NCBI GenBank assembly: GCA_016713335.1
Contig: JADJPH010000074.1
Span: 1-30,009 of the forward strand
Source of the DNA: Candidatus Fredericiella danica
Lineage (GTDB): Bacteria > Chloroflexota > Anaerolineae > Caldilineales > Caldilineaceae
Reading direction: 5' to 3'
Length of the DNA stretch: 30,009 bases
The notes beneath the pieces were generated by a model. It was not told the origin of the DNA and did not search any database. It saw only the letters and a program-made list of their open reading frames with translations. Positions 1-9,531 of the stretch are shown here, in pieces. Each line of letters begins with the position of its first letter. Position 1 is the first letter of the stretch. The position numbers and the translations under genes were made by a program.

Positions 1-611
1 AATCTGATTTCAACATTGATCGTAATCTTTGCTCCCGCCGATGCCCAGCGCCACAAGCGAACCTCATGGATGTTCGCAAGTGCTATTGAAAGTCGGGCAC
101 TTGGGGACACAATGGATAATTCATCGTGGCGAACTTCGCAGAGAGCAAAGGCTGGACGAACGCGCGTCAACACATCGATAGTCCGTGTATTCCAATCATA
201 TAGCCAACAGTAGTAAATCGATTCCGACTTAGGGGCTTCGCTTGTTATCATGGCTGCATCCCTTGTGGGAGCGGAAGTGGTGATAGTTGGCTTCCAAAAG
301 TAGTATGAAATGTAGTCGATGACACTAAGTCGGCGTTTAGACGTAAAGATGTCAGCAATCATCGGTTCTTGCTCAACCGGTTCGGGCGCAACGAGCGGCT
401 GATCGCTATCTCCATAGTTACGTGCATAGTCACCGACATCATAGATGCCCGAATTAACTTTGTGCTGTCCAGTGTAGGTGCGGTCGGTGGCGAAGACATG
501 CACTTTGTCGTTCCGAAAAGTAGAATTGTCAGGATTTGCGGTATCCAGTAGGTGCTGGGCGTATGCCGCCCTTGGCAAAGTATGCACATAATTCGCTATC
601 AGGCAGCTTGT
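1..611 (-). pseudogene. In-frame downstream half of a membrane-anchored protein, beyond a TGA stop; partial at left edge
   Basis: Reading the minus strand on from the TGA at 614-612 in the same frame gives about 203 codons without a stop, to the window edge. The translation is protein-like, with segments such as KVHVFATDRTYTGQHKVNSG and MIADIFTSKRRLSVIDYISY. It also ends open, so this is probably the rest of the upstream gene, separated by a nonsense change or sequencing error. The alternative is a second gene starting at an internal ATG near position 350. The base composition is clearly AT-richer than the rest of the window, which suggests transferred DNA. I recognise no family. Confidence 0.45.
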
Positions 612-1052
612 TCACCGGTCGTTGACAATAGCAAATTGTGCCTTTGCCAACGTCTTCCTCGCATGTCCAAAACTTGTAATATAGTTCCCGGGTACAAATG
701 CATCGGTGATTTGAATGCGCTGATAGAAATTGCCTAGCGGCAGTGTGAGGTCAGCTGAGTAGACGGGTCGCGTCGGACCTTCGATGATTAATGAACCCGG
801 CCGAACCGTTGTACCTTCGACTGCACCGCAGACATAGAAGACGCCGGCACTCGCCGGCACTGATTCAACCGGGCTGAAACCGGAATCATCCAAGCAGATC
901 CCAAACTGTGTGATCTTAGAATCAAATACAAATACTGGACCCCTGAAGAGTCGTATCACTACAATGATTGCCAACCACGAGAGCATCGCAGCTGCGACAA
1001 TATAGAGGAGCCATAGGGAGTATTTTTCATTCACTGGTCGTTGATTCTTCAT
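612..1052 (-). CDS. Single-pass membrane protein of unknown function, N-terminal part
   Basis: The protein has a short basic cytoplasmic N-terminus, one strong transmembrane helix (about residues 12-36, YSLWLLYIVAAAMLSWLAII) and then an extracytoplasmic beta-rich region of about 100 residues with two cysteines that could form a disulfide. I prefer the ATG at 1052 because GAAGG lies five bases upstream; an in-frame GTG at 1064 would add four residues. It ends at a TGA after NDR, but the same frame stays open to the window edge, so the true protein is likely at least 350 residues. No family is recognised. A sensory or surface role is possible from the topology alone. Confidence 0.5.
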   Translation of the reverse strand: MKNQRPVNEKYSLWLLYIVAAAMLSWLAIIVVIRLFRGPVFVFDSKITQFGICLDDSGFSPVESVPASAGVFYVCGAVEGTTVRPGSLIIEGPTRPVYSADLTLPLGNFYQRIQITDAFVPGNYITSFGHARKTLAKAQFAIVNDR

Positions 1053-1192
1053 TTGTGCCTTCACACATTCTGACCGTCAAGCAATCATGACATAGCTTGT
1101 CTTTCGGGAAAGACCGTCGGTGGGAAGGGCGCCAACGTGCCGTTCAGACCCGGGGTCGGCGAATTTCGATGGTAAAAAGTCTGAATCGATAC

Positions 1193-2343
1193 CTAGACGA
1201 CTTTTACGACCCGCTTGACATAATTTAGGAAGTCGAGGTTCGTGTAGGCTTCCAACTGGCGATCCAGGTGACGCATGCGGCTCTGCCACTGTGCCGCGTC
1301 GCTCTGAATTTCGCCCCGCTCGTGGGCGATATCGGCCTGCATCTGGATCCGTTCGTGATCCAGGTCCGCCACCTCGGCCTGTAGCTTTGCCAGCTTCTCG
1401 CGTTCCCCTGCATCGCGACATCTTGCTGTTCTTTGCGCCGCGTCTGCAGACGAGTAACTTCGGCATCGAGCGCCTTGTGACGTTCGATAAAGCGCAGGCA
1501 GTTGGCTTCCACAGCCTTGGTGTGCTTGCGCTGGAGTTTCGATTTATCGCCTTCGAGTTTGAAGCGTTTCTGGTAGAAACGGCCGCGAATCAGCGTCTCC
1601 TCCACCAGGTTAAGACTCTGCGGCGCGGCCTGGCGCGCCAGGCTTTCCACGCGTTGGCGCCAATCGAGGAGGGCGGCGGTGCGACCTTCGCCGATCCCGT
1701 TGATCTGGGCGAGGCGCGCCGGGGTGATATCGGTGGCGTGGACCAGACCGACTTCCTTCAGGTGGCTCTTGATGGCAGGTCCGATGCCCTGAATCTGCGC
1801 GGCTTCGATGGTCTGGCGCTGCAGATAACTGGCGATAAATTGCTGCTGGCGCTGCTGCAGCACCTCGCTGCAACTCGGCCGTCTCCCCTGGCGCAGCGCT
1901 GCAATCTGTTGGTCGGTCGCCTGCACTTGTTGCGCCAGGTTTGCATCCAGGCGCTTGGCGGCTTCGACTTCGCCGATGCGCACGCGATCACGGCGTTGCT
2001 GCACCCTGCCAGTTGCTGCTGGAGTTTTTTTGTCATAGCGCGCGAGATCCGCCTGTATTGCTTCGCGCACCTTTTCCTGGTCCCGCTCAAGGCGGTCCCG
2101 CTGCCGCTGGATGTCGCGCTCCACCTGTTCCTGGCGCTGCTCCTGCTTGCCCAGCTGTGACTCGGCTTTTTCCAGTTCATGTTGCGCACTCGTGCGCTCG
2201 CCGCGTAGTTCATTGAGGCGCTTGACGGATGGGTCGCTCGTATAACTGGAGGCCGTAAGCCTGGTCCCACCAGTGGGGCCATCAGTGCAACGATCAGGCC
2301 AGATCATCCCCAAGTTTGCCGCATCGCCGACGACAAAGGCCAA
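1193..2343 (-). CDS. Coiled-coil and helix-hairpin-helix C-terminal part of the YegI-like kinase gene (frameshifted)
   Basis: This is almost certainly the C-terminal half of the kinase gene at 2304-3533, separated from it by two or more indels around 2240-2385. In the frames covering that junction two hydrophobic stretches (HRLIVVAMMTLIL and LIVALMAPLVGPGL) indicate a membrane hairpin. A long Gln/Arg/Glu-rich coiled coil follows, then tandem helix-hairpin-helix motifs (IQGIGPAIKSHLKEVG and INGIGEGRTAALLDW), then a second coiled coil. A one-base indel in the C run at 1405-1408 breaks the frame again. Reading through it restores a coherent helical tail (EREKLAKLQAEVADLDHER onward) ending at TAG 1195-1193. 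HHH motifs usually bind DNA or mediate protein contacts. The kinase-membrane-HHH order resembles E. coli YegI. Confidence 0.7.
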
Positions 2344-3533
2344 GAATCAGCGTCATCATGGCAACGACAATAAGGCGATGCGGGGCCAAAGCTGTTGCTG
2401 AAGTCGACCGGGGCAGTCGGGGTTGGTGTGATGAAGTCGGCAATCCAAGATGCCTGATAGGGGGTGGCTGGAGACGATGCCGCCGTCTGCGGCGCCGGCG
2501 CTGGCTTTGAGATTGTCGTTGCCGTTTGCGTGCCGCCGTTTGCCGGGCCGGAGTGGTTGGCGGCGGAGGGGGATCCTTGACCGGTAGCATCCGCCGCCAA
2601 CGAGTCGCGGATCCAGCCGGCCAGGCGTGTCGTCCCTGGTTTTGGTGCGTCGACCTTGCCATCGAGCGGCGGGGTCTGGTCAGCGGGCAGCGAGATGACG
2701 GAACGGAAGATGCCGGCGAGGCTCCGCAGCCGCGGATCTGGGGACGTATCGAACTGGCGTAGGATGCTTGACGCAGTAGGTCGTTCGTAGTCCTCGCGGC
2801 GAAAAATCAGGCACTCATCGCCGCCCTTGAACGTCTGCCACATCTGCGGCTCAACCGACAATGCTACGAGCGACGTATAGATCACCCAGGTCGAGAAATA
2901 GTCAACGTCCGGTCCGAAGTCAGCATCGGTGCGCTGGGGGTGTTGGTAGTTGCGGTGCCCGGCTTCGTGGCTCATCCGCCCATTGAGCGCGGGCACGTAC
3001 ATCCCGTCATAGTCGATTAGCCGGAGGCGGTTGCCGACCACGAGGACATTGCCGTGTTGCAGGTCGCCGTGGCCGATCTGCGCGGTGCGCAGTTCCTGCG
3101 TCATGTTCACCCATTGCTCGGCCAGGTCCAGCAGCGCCTGGGGGTTATTGAGATGGCGCGCGACGTAGCCGTGCAGGGTTTCGCCGTCGATCCACTCCAT
3201 CTTGAGGATCGGATACCATTGCCGACCGACGCGAATCCCTTGATCCAGGTAGGTGAAATTCACCGTATAGGGTAGGTTTGCCCTGGCGAGGTGATCGCTA
3301 ATGGCGGCGTAACGCTCCTGCGAGTCGCCAAATTCGCGCAAGAAGCAGCGTACGGCATAAATGCGCTGATTGGGGCAGACAAGCTGGTAGACGCTGGCAA
3401 ACGCGCCGGTAATCGGGCGCGGCAGCCCCAGCTTGGTCAGCACCGGTTGGCCCAGTTGTAGCTCCGGGTCGGCAAACGCAGTGCGCGGGTTCTGGATGGC
3501 CTCGTTGTACTCTTGGGGTGTTGGCCACGCCAT
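2304..3533 (-). CDS. YegI-like Ser/Thr protein kinase, catalytic domain and linker (frameshifted at C-terminal end)
   Basis: The N-terminal 270 residues form a eukaryotic-like kinase domain. Visible elements are the glycine-loop region GAFASVY (43-49), the catalytic loop HGDLQHGN (155-162, with Asp157 and Asn162) and a metal-binding segment DYDG (174-177) in place of DFG. The position expected to hold the ATP-binding Lys reads YAVRCF, so Arg62 replaces it. A Pro/Ala/Thr-rich linker (about 280-370) leads to a membrane hairpin, after which the frame is lost. The gene starts three bases after the PP2C stop and is third in a VWA-PP2C-kinase cassette. The phosphatase is the likely antagonist acting on shared targets or on the kinase itself. 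Whether the Arg substitution lowers activity is unknown. Confidence 0.8.
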   Translation of the reverse strand: MAWPTPQEYNEAIQNPRTAFADPELQLGQPVLTKLGLPRPITGAFASVYQLVCPNQRIYAVRCFLREFGDSQERYAAISDHLARANLPYTVNFTYLDQGIRVGRQWYPILKMEWIDGETLHGYVARHLNNPQALLDLAEQWVNMTQELRTAQIGHGDLQHGNVLVVGNRLRLIDYDGMYVPALNGRMSHEAGHRNYQHPQRTDADFGPDVDYFSTWVIYTSLVALSVEPQMWQTFKGGDECLIFRREDYERPTASSILRQFDTSPDPRLRSLAGIFRSVISLPADQTPPLDGKVDAPKPGTTRLAGWIRDSLAADATGQGSPSAANHSGPANGGTQTATTISKPAPAPQTAASSPATPYQASWIADFITPTPTAPVDFSNSFGPASPYCRCHDDADSWPLSSAMRQTWG

Positions 3534-3536
3534 AGG

Positions 3537-4346
3537 CTAAGGACGAGAGGTGGAACCCAGCCCCTCATCCTCCTCCTTTCGGAGTTTGATCTCTAGCAGC
3601 GTGACGTCATCGTTGCGGAGCAGATGCGTTGCGCGGAGATCGTCGATCCACGCGTGAAAGCGCCGTGCATTGGGCGATGCGGTCACTCTTTCAAACGCGC
3701 GCCAGGGCTGCACCTTCGCCTCGTATGCACCCAGAAACCAATGCGCCAGGGCATCTGACATCAAGTAGAAGGTGTCGCCGACCGCCGTTGTCCCTTCCCT
3801 GCGCTTCAGCGCGCTGGGAAGTTCGTGGTTGCGCGCCGGATTGCTGGACAACAGATAAGGCGAGTTGGTGAAGTAAGTCGTGTTGCCGGCGGGAAAGAAC
3901 GTGATCAACTCATTGTGCCGCACCTGCGCCAGACAGCAATCGCCCAATGCCAGCGCCTGCCACAAGAGACGACCGTCCCGTGTGGCGAGCAGTTCAAGCC
4001 CGATCAAGGCCGCGTAGGCCCCGCTGAGCGCTTTTTCTTCAGCGTACCAGGGGAGGGGTTTGCTGCGCACAGTCTGTAGCCACTGCGCCTGTTCCTGCGC
4101 TAGCGAGTCGTCAAAGCGCGTGGGGGCGCAGCCGCCAACGCCGTAGCATTGGACCCATTGCTGCGCCCACAGCGCTGAGAACGACGTCTCGGTTGCGCCG
4201 TCGGCGACTGCGAAACGCAGTCGATTGCCGCGGCGGCGCAACCAGCGCTCAGGCCAATAGGCGTCTTCGTATTCTTCCACCCGGTTGCCCGCCTTGGGCG
4301 CCCACAAGGGGCGGGTGGTGACGTGCAACTGTGAGATCGCCGTCAC
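3537..4346 (-). CDS. PP2C-family Ser/Thr protein phosphatase (YegK-like)
   Basis: This intact 269-residue protein has PP2C landmarks in the expected order: an acidic ED pair at 27-28, the DGATE motif at 49-53, GD at 135-136, the Asp of LMSDAL at 198, and the DD pair at 246-247 (RNDDVTLLEI). These Asp residues bind the metal pair that activates water for phosphoserine/phosphothreonine hydrolysis. No signal peptide or membrane segment is present, so it should act in the cytoplasm. It sits six bases after the VWA gene and three bases before the kinase gene, consistent with co-translation and with reversing that kinase. It has accumulated no frameshift, unlike many neighbours. Confidence 0.85.
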   Translation of the reverse strand: MTAISQLHVTTRPLWAPKAGNRVEEYEDAYWPERWLRRRGNRLRFAVADGATETSFSALWAQQWVQCYGVGGCAPTRFDDSLAQEQAQWLQTVRSKPLPWYAEEKALSGAYAALIGLELLATRDGRLLWQALALGDCCLAQVRHNELITFFPAGNTTYFTNSPYLLSSNPARNHELPSALKRREGTTAVGDTFYLMSDALAHWFLGAYEAKVQPWRAFERVTASPNARRFHAWIDDLRATHLLRNDDVTLLEIKLRKEEDEGLGSTSRP

Positions 4347-4352
4347 TGTGCG

Positions 4353-5192
4353 TTACCGCAGGTTGCTGGGGCGAGTGCCGATATCCAGGAACTTGATGAC
4401 CGACACCATATCCGCATTGAAGACAAAGCCGCGGCTCTCTTCGCTGGCCTCATAACCCTCCTGCTGGGCGATGGTGCGCATGGTGGTGGTCAGCATGCTC
4501 GACAGATCGAACATCAACTTGGCGTATTCGTCGGGCAAGCCTTCGGCATCTTCCGGGAACTCGATGGGCGATGCGCCCTTGGACGAGAGGCAGATGTTGA
4601 AAAGGAGGACGTTGCCGTCGCTCGTGCTCAACTTACGGAGTGCCGTGGCCGCGGCGGTCGGATTGCCATCGGTGGCTTCGCCGTCCGTGATGTTGATCAC
4701 GATGGGCGGGAAACTGTCCGGATGCTGCGCCAACCACTTTGAAAGTACATCGTGCGCCATCACCAGGGCCTGGCACATGGGGGTGGCGCCGTGCGCCATC
4801 GGGTCAAACCAGACCGGGAAGCGAATGGGCTGCTCGATGAGCCCGCCGGCGCCGTCCTCGACCTTCTTCATGCGCTGTTCGACACGGGCGGGCGTGTTGC
4901 CCACTTCGCTGATAAGGACCAACTCGCGGTCGGCCAGTGCACCGGCGAGCGCGGGTTTCACCTTGTCGCCATAGCCGATGACGCCGACATAGAAGTAGTC
5001 GCGGATGCCCTCTTCTTTGGCACATTTGATGACGAGGTTTTGGAGCAGACGATTGATGGCGTCGGCCACCAGGTCGGCCTTCTTGCGATTCGCTTCGGCG
5101 GCGCCAAAGGGGTCATCCATCGAACCGGACTGGTCGATGAGGAAAAGAAAGCACGAAGGGTTCGTGCGGCTGATTTCTGCACTGTACGGCAT
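4353..5192 (-). CDS. VWA-domain protein (YegL/TerY-like)
   Basis: This 279-residue cytoplasmic von Willebrand factor A protein carries a complete metal-ion-dependent adhesion site: DQSGS at residues 20-24, a Thr in the GATPMC segment, and Asp in ITDGEATDGNP. I place the start at ATG 5192 because AGAAAGGA lies about 11 bases upstream and the product then begins just before the domain; a longer reading from 5261 would add an implausible Arg-rich tail. It is the first gene of the VWA-PP2C-kinase cassette, with a promoter-like sequence upstream. In TerY/YegL systems the VWA protein is thought to act as a binding or scaffold partner of the kinase-phosphatase pair; that role is inferred here from gene order. 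Confidence 0.85.
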   Translation of the reverse strand: MPYSAEISRTNPSCFLFLIDQSGSMDDPFGAAEANRKKADLVADAINRLLQNLVIKCAKEEGIRDYFYVGVIGYGDKVKPALAGALADRELVLISEVGNTPARVEQRMKKVEDGAGGLIEQPIRFPVWFDPMAHGATPMCQALVMAHDVLSKWLAQHPDSFPPIVINITDGEATDGNPTAAATALRKLSTSDGNVLLFNICLSSKGASPIEFPEDAEGLPDEYAKLMFDLSSMLTTTMRTIAQQEGYEASEESRGFVFNADMVSVIKFLDIGTRPSNLR

Positions 5193-5251
5193 GTGCGCGG
5201 TTGTCCTTTCTGAACGGCCATGCAAGGCATGATTTCTGCTGCGCTGGCGAG

Positions 5252-5280
5252 ATTGTAGCATCCGCCGCGCGGGTGGGCAA
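5252..5280 (-). promoter_or_regulatory. Putative sigma70-type promoter of the VWA-PP2C-kinase cassette
   Basis: On the minus strand TTGCCC (5280-5275) and TACAAT (5257-5252) are separated by exactly 17 bases. This leaves a leader of about 50 bases before the ATG at 5192. It is called by eye only. Confidence 0.5.
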
Positions 5281-5339
5281 TTGGTGCACCCAGATCATCT
5301 ATACGTGCAATGTGCGGATTGGTTGCAAAGCGGCGCATA

Positions 5340-7173
5340 TCATATAGCCTGACCCTTGAATTGACTCACATATAGATGGTGATAGAAGCCGCGCTGTGCG
5401 AGCAATGCTTGATGGCTGCCCTGTTCGACGATGTGACCGTCGTTGATGACCACGACGCTGTCCGGCGTCGCGAATCGTGCTCAGGCGGCGTGCAATCACG
5501 AAGCTTGTCCGGCCTTCCATCAGCCGGAGCAGCGACTGTTGGATGCGCGCCTCGGTGCGTGTATCCACGCTGCTGGTGGCCTCATCCAGAATGAGGATGG
5601 CGGGGTCGGCCAGAATCGCACGCGCGATGGCTATCAGTTGCCGCTGGCCCTGGCTCAAGTTACTCGCGCGCTCCGAGAGTTGCGTGGCATAGCCGTCGGG
5701 CAGTAGCCGGATGAAGTGGTCGGCATCCGCCATCTCCGCGGCGCGGATGCACGCTTCATCCGTGGCGGCAAGCCGTCCATAGCGGATGTTTTCCATCACC
5801 GTGTTGGAGAAAAGAAAAGTGTCTTGCAAGACGATCCCCAGTTGGCGGCGCAGGTCGGCCTTGGGCACGGTGCGAATGTCTTTGCCATCGATCGCAATCG
5901 ACCCGCCCTGAATCTCGTAGAAGCGCATCAGTAAGTTGATGATCGTCGTCTTGCCCGCGCCGGTTGGCCCGACGAGTGCAATCATGTGCCCGGCCGGGGC
6001 ATCCAGCGTCATCTGCTTGATGACCGGTGCGTCCGGCGCATAGCCAAACTCGACATCGTCGAAGCAGACTTCACCGTGGATGGCTGTGAGCGGAACTGCA
6101 TCAGAGGCGTCGGCGACTTCCGGCGGCACGTCGATGATCTGAAAGACGCGTTCGGCGCCGGCGAGGGCGGCCTGGATCGCATTGTACATGTTCGCCAACT
6201 GCCGCAGTGGGGACACGAAGTTCTGTCCATAACTGATAAACGTGGCGATTGTACCCACCGTTGCCAACCCCATCAGTGCGAGCCATCCACCCAGACCGGC
6301 CAACACGATGACAAAGAAGTTGCCGAGCACGTTGGTCAGGGGCATCAACAGCAGGGCATACGTATTGGCATAGACCCCCGCCGCATAGACGGCTTCATTG
6401 CGTGTGCGAAACTCCTCTAGCACGGTGTCCTCACGGCGGTATGCCTTTACCACCCTGGCGCCGGCGATCGACTCCTGCATCAAGGCATTCATTTCGCCCA
6501 GGCTCTTCTGGAGCCCGCGGAAGCCACGTCGCGTGTATCGGGCGACAAATTGGGTGAACCAGAGCATGATCGGCACGACCAGCACGCTGGCCAGTGCAAG
6601 CCAGTGGTTCAGCCAGAACATGGCGATGATGATGCCGACGATCGACAGTACGCTGGCGAAGAGGGCGGTCACATTTTGGGAGACCGCCTGGTTGATCACG
6701 TCAATGTCATTGGTGAGCCGGCTCATCAGTTCGCCGGGCGGGTTCTTATCAAAGAAACTGAGCGGCAGGATCTGGATGTGCTGAAAGAGGTCGTGCCGCA
6801 ATTGCTGCAACGCCCTTTGGGAGATGATCGCCATGATCCAGTTGGAGGCGGCCTGAAAGAGGTTGCTGAACGTGTAGGCGGCCAACATGGCAAGTGAAAT
6901 GCCAAAGAGGGCAGGAATATTCTTCCCGCCAATCGCAACATCGATGGCGACCCCCATCAGGAACGGTCCCAGTAGCGCCAGCACGGTATAGATGACGATC
7001 AAGATGAAAACGACCGCCAGTGCGAGTTTGTGCGGGCTGAGGTAGAGAAAGAGCCGGAGAATGGCTCCCCGCGGATCCTGCGCTTTTTCGATCTTGGTCA
7101 TGCCGGCCGGGTGACGGCTTTGGAGCATGGTCCGGGCGTTGCCGCCGGCGGGCGGTGGAACTTGTGCGGTCAT
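5340..7173 (-). CDS. ABC exporter half-transporter, canonical-ATPase subunit (one frameshift near C-terminus)
   Basis: A six-helix exporter membrane domain (about residues 35-330) is fused to a nucleotide-binding domain. The latter has Walker A GPTGAGKTT, a variant signature LSQGQ and Walker B ending in catalytic Glu (LILDEATSSVD). The H-loop position reads IARRLST, with Arg where His is expected (CGC rather than CAC). A one-base slip near 5460 scrambles the tail; correcting it restores SVVVINDGHIVEQGSHQALL and a stop at 5342-5340. The start overlaps the upstream exporter stop as ATGA with GGAG ahead, so the two are translationally coupled. With the neighbour it should form a heterodimeric multidrug or lipid exporter in the cytoplasmic membrane. 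The substrate is unknown. Confidence 0.85.
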
Positions 7174-8950
7174 TGCGGCGCTCCGTTCAGCATACCGGCC
7201 AGGGACGGTTCTTCGGCGTAGCCGTTGCCGAGCTGGGAGTCGTAGATTTCGCGGTAGATTGGACTTGACCGGAGCAGTTCGCGGTGGGCGCCCTGTGCGG
7301 CGATGCGCCCCTGGTCAATCACCAGGATTTTGTCGGCGTTGAGCACTGTGCTGATGCGTTGGGCGACGACAAAGGTCGTCCGGCTGCGCATCAACTCATC
7401 GAGCGCGGTCTGGATTTTGGTTTCGGTCTCGACGTCGACGGCGCTGGTGCTGTCGTCGAGGATCAGGATCTTCGGGCGCAGCAACAGTGCCCGGGCAATG
7501 GCGACGCGCTGCTTTTGCCCACCCGAAAGGTTGACGCCACGTTCCTCAATGTGGGTGGCGTAGCCCTGCGGGAGTTTCATGATGAAGTCATGCGCTTGCG
7601 CTGCTTTGGCGGCGGCAATGACTTCCGCTTCGGTGGCCTCAGGCCGGCCGTAGGCAATGTTGTCACGCACGGAGCCGGAGAAAAGAATGGTTTCCTGCGG
7701 CACGATCCCGACCTCGGCGAGCAGTCCGTCCTGCGGCAGGTCACGCACATCCACCCCGTCGATCAGCACCCGGCCGGTGGTGGCGTCGTAGAAGCGCGGG
7801 ATCAAGTTGATCAGGGAGCTCTTGCCCGCACCGGTCGCGCCGAGAATTGCAACCGTTTCGCCCGGTTCCGCCGTGAAGTCGACGTTTTCGAGCACTGCGC
7901 CATCGCTGGCGCCGGTGTAGTGGAAGCCGACGTGATCGAAGACCACGCGCCCCCGTAGCGGTTCCGGTGGGGAAATTTCTATCGCCGGCTGCTGCACCTC
8001 AGGCGTTGCCTCCAGCACTTCATCGATGCGCCCCATCGAGGCAATGCCCCCAGCCCACACGTTCGACAGCATGGTCATCATCGTCAGCGGCACCATGGTG
8101 GTGAGCAGGTAGTTGGTGAAGGCGATGATCTGCCCGTCGGTGAGGTCACCCTTGATCGCCTGCAGTCCACCGAGCCAGATCACGATTACCATGCCGACGT
8201 TGACAAAAAGGCCCAGGATTGGCGTCATGACCGACATATACTGCGTGACCTGGATGGTGCGATCCGAAAACTCCTGATTGGCGGCCGCAAAGCGTTCTTC
8301 TTCATACGGGGCACGGACAAAGGCTTTGACCAGCCGTACGCCGGCGATGTTTTCCTGGAGCACGGTGTTGAGCCGGTCAAGTTTTTTCTGCACCGTCCGA
8401 TAGAGCGGCTCCATCTTGATGCTAAAGAGGACGATTACGAGGGAGGTGAGCAGCAGGAGCGGCAGCAGCGCCAATGCCAGCCCCGAATGGGTGTTGAACA
8501 TCAGGATCAGACTGCCGACCATCAACAGCGGGGCGCGGTGCCGATGCGCAGCGAAATCTGGACGAGGCGTTGTACGGCGCTGGCGTCACTGGTCAGGCGC
8601 ACCAGCAGTTTGCCGGTGGAAAATTGATCCAGGTTGCCAAACGAGAATTCCTGGATCTTGACGAAGGTTGCTTCGCGCAGATCGCGGGCCACGCCCTCAC
8701 CGACCTGCACGGAAAAGATATTGTTCCCGATCGCAAACACGGTGCTGAGCGCTGAAATCGCAAGCATCAACAGCGCTGTCTGCAGAATCACCGTTCCGTC
8801 CTGCTGGTTGACGCCCTGGTCAACGATGCGTTGGATCAAGCGTGGGATCGCCAAATCCATGAAGACGAGTGACGTGAGCAGGATGAGGGCAAGCAAGGCG
8901 CGGCGCCAGTAGGGTTTGACAAAGGGAAGAAGGTTACGGATATGGTGCAT
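7170..8950 (-). CDS. ABC exporter half-transporter, degenerate-site subunit (one frameshift)
   Basis: About 593 residues after joining two frames at a one-base deletion near 8536 (RIGT then APLLMVGSLILMF). The start is ATG 8950 (MHHIRNLLPFVKPYW). A six-helix membrane domain precedes a nucleotide-binding domain with Walker A GATGAGKSS, canonical signature LSGGQ, Walker B LILDDSTSAVD with Asp in place of catalytic Glu, and Gln at the H-loop (VVAQRIST). Asp plus Gln here, with Glu plus LSQGQ in the partner, is the arrangement known from heterodimeric exporters with one degenerate ATP site (TM287/288 type). The gene follows the MarR regulator by ten bases, so that regulator probably controls it. 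Confidence 0.85.
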
Positions 8951-8960
8951 TTTCAGGCTC

Positions 8961-9443
8961 TCACGGGCGCTGTGGCGCGGGGTTGAATTCGACAAATGCT
9001 TTTGCCAGGCCATCCATGCCCAACAGCATGGTGCTGACCTCCGCATCGCTCAACGCGGCAAAGCGGTCTATCATCCACGCCCGGTTTTGTTTGAAGATCG
9101 CGTTGATCAACTCATCGCCGCTGGGGGAGAGTGACAAATTGACATAACGCCGATCGGTGGGGTTTTGCTGGCGGATGATGAGGCCCTTATCGACCAGGAG
9201 ATCGACGGCCTGGCTGATGGCCGGGCGGCTGATCTGCTTGGCGTCGGCCAGTTCGCTCATCGAGTCGATGCCTTTGCGGATGTGGCGCAGAATGTGAAAT
9301 TGTTCGATGGTGATGCCGAATTCCTCGACCGCGATTGCGCGGACGTGGCTGCGCACCTCGTTCCAGACCGGGGGGATGACCTCCCAGAAGCGGTCAACGA
9401 GTGCCTGGCGTGCGGTTGTGGGTGGGAGAGGGGGTGGTGACAT
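8961..9443 (-). CDS. MarR-family transcriptional regulator
   Basis: This intact 160-residue protein has a MarR-type winged helix: helices around residues 45-75, a recognition segment with SRPAISQAVDLL, and a wing with NPTDRRYVNLSLS. Amphipathic N- and C-terminal helices would form the dimer. The start at ATG 9443 has AAGGA seven bases upstream. MarR proteins usually repress their own operon and release DNA on binding a small molecule. Here the two ABC exporter genes follow directly, and a 23-bp inverted repeat overlaps the promoter. Autoregulated control of the exporter is therefore the natural reading. Confidence 0.88.
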   Translation of the reverse strand: MSPPPLPPTTARQALVDRFWEVIPPVWNEVRSHVRAIAVEEFGITIEQFHILRHIRKGIDSMSELADAKQISRPAISQAVDLLVDKGLIIRQQNPTDRRYVNLSLSPSGDELINAIFKQNRAWMIDRFAALSDAEVSTMLLGMDGLAKAFVEFNPAPQRP

Positions 9444-9470
9444 GGATGAGTCCTTGTGGTTAAAGTACTT

Positions 9471-9493
9471 AATAGTTAATCTTATTAACTATT
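9471..9493. promoter_or_regulatory. Candidate MarR operator, perfect inverted repeat
   Basis: Arms AATAGTTAAT (9471-9480) and ATTAACTATT (9484-9493) are exact reverse complements around a 3-bp spacer. It overlaps the edge of the -10 element and lies about 28 bases before the regulator ATG, where a dimeric repressor would block transcription. Confidence 0.65.
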
Positions 9494-9519
9494 TTATGGC
9501 AGGAAGTAGGTGCTGTCAA
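9491..9519 (-). promoter_or_regulatory. Sigma70-type promoter of the MarR-ABC exporter operon
   Basis: On the minus strand TTGACA (9519-9514) and TAAAAT (9496-9491) are separated by 17 bases, a near-consensus pair. Initiation would fall inside the inverted-repeat operator. Confidence 0.65.
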
Positions 9520-9531
9520 GCCGCCGCGGGA

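Noticed and set aside
612..614. Selenocysteine recoding of the in-frame TGA
   Set aside because: I see no SECIS-like hairpin directly after the codon, and the protein resembles no known selenoprotein. A mutation or error is simpler.
1291..2160. Long plus-strand open frame opposite the coiled-coil region
   Set aside because: It is antisense to a coherent coiled-coil/HHH coding sequence in GC-rich DNA and shows no recognisable domain.
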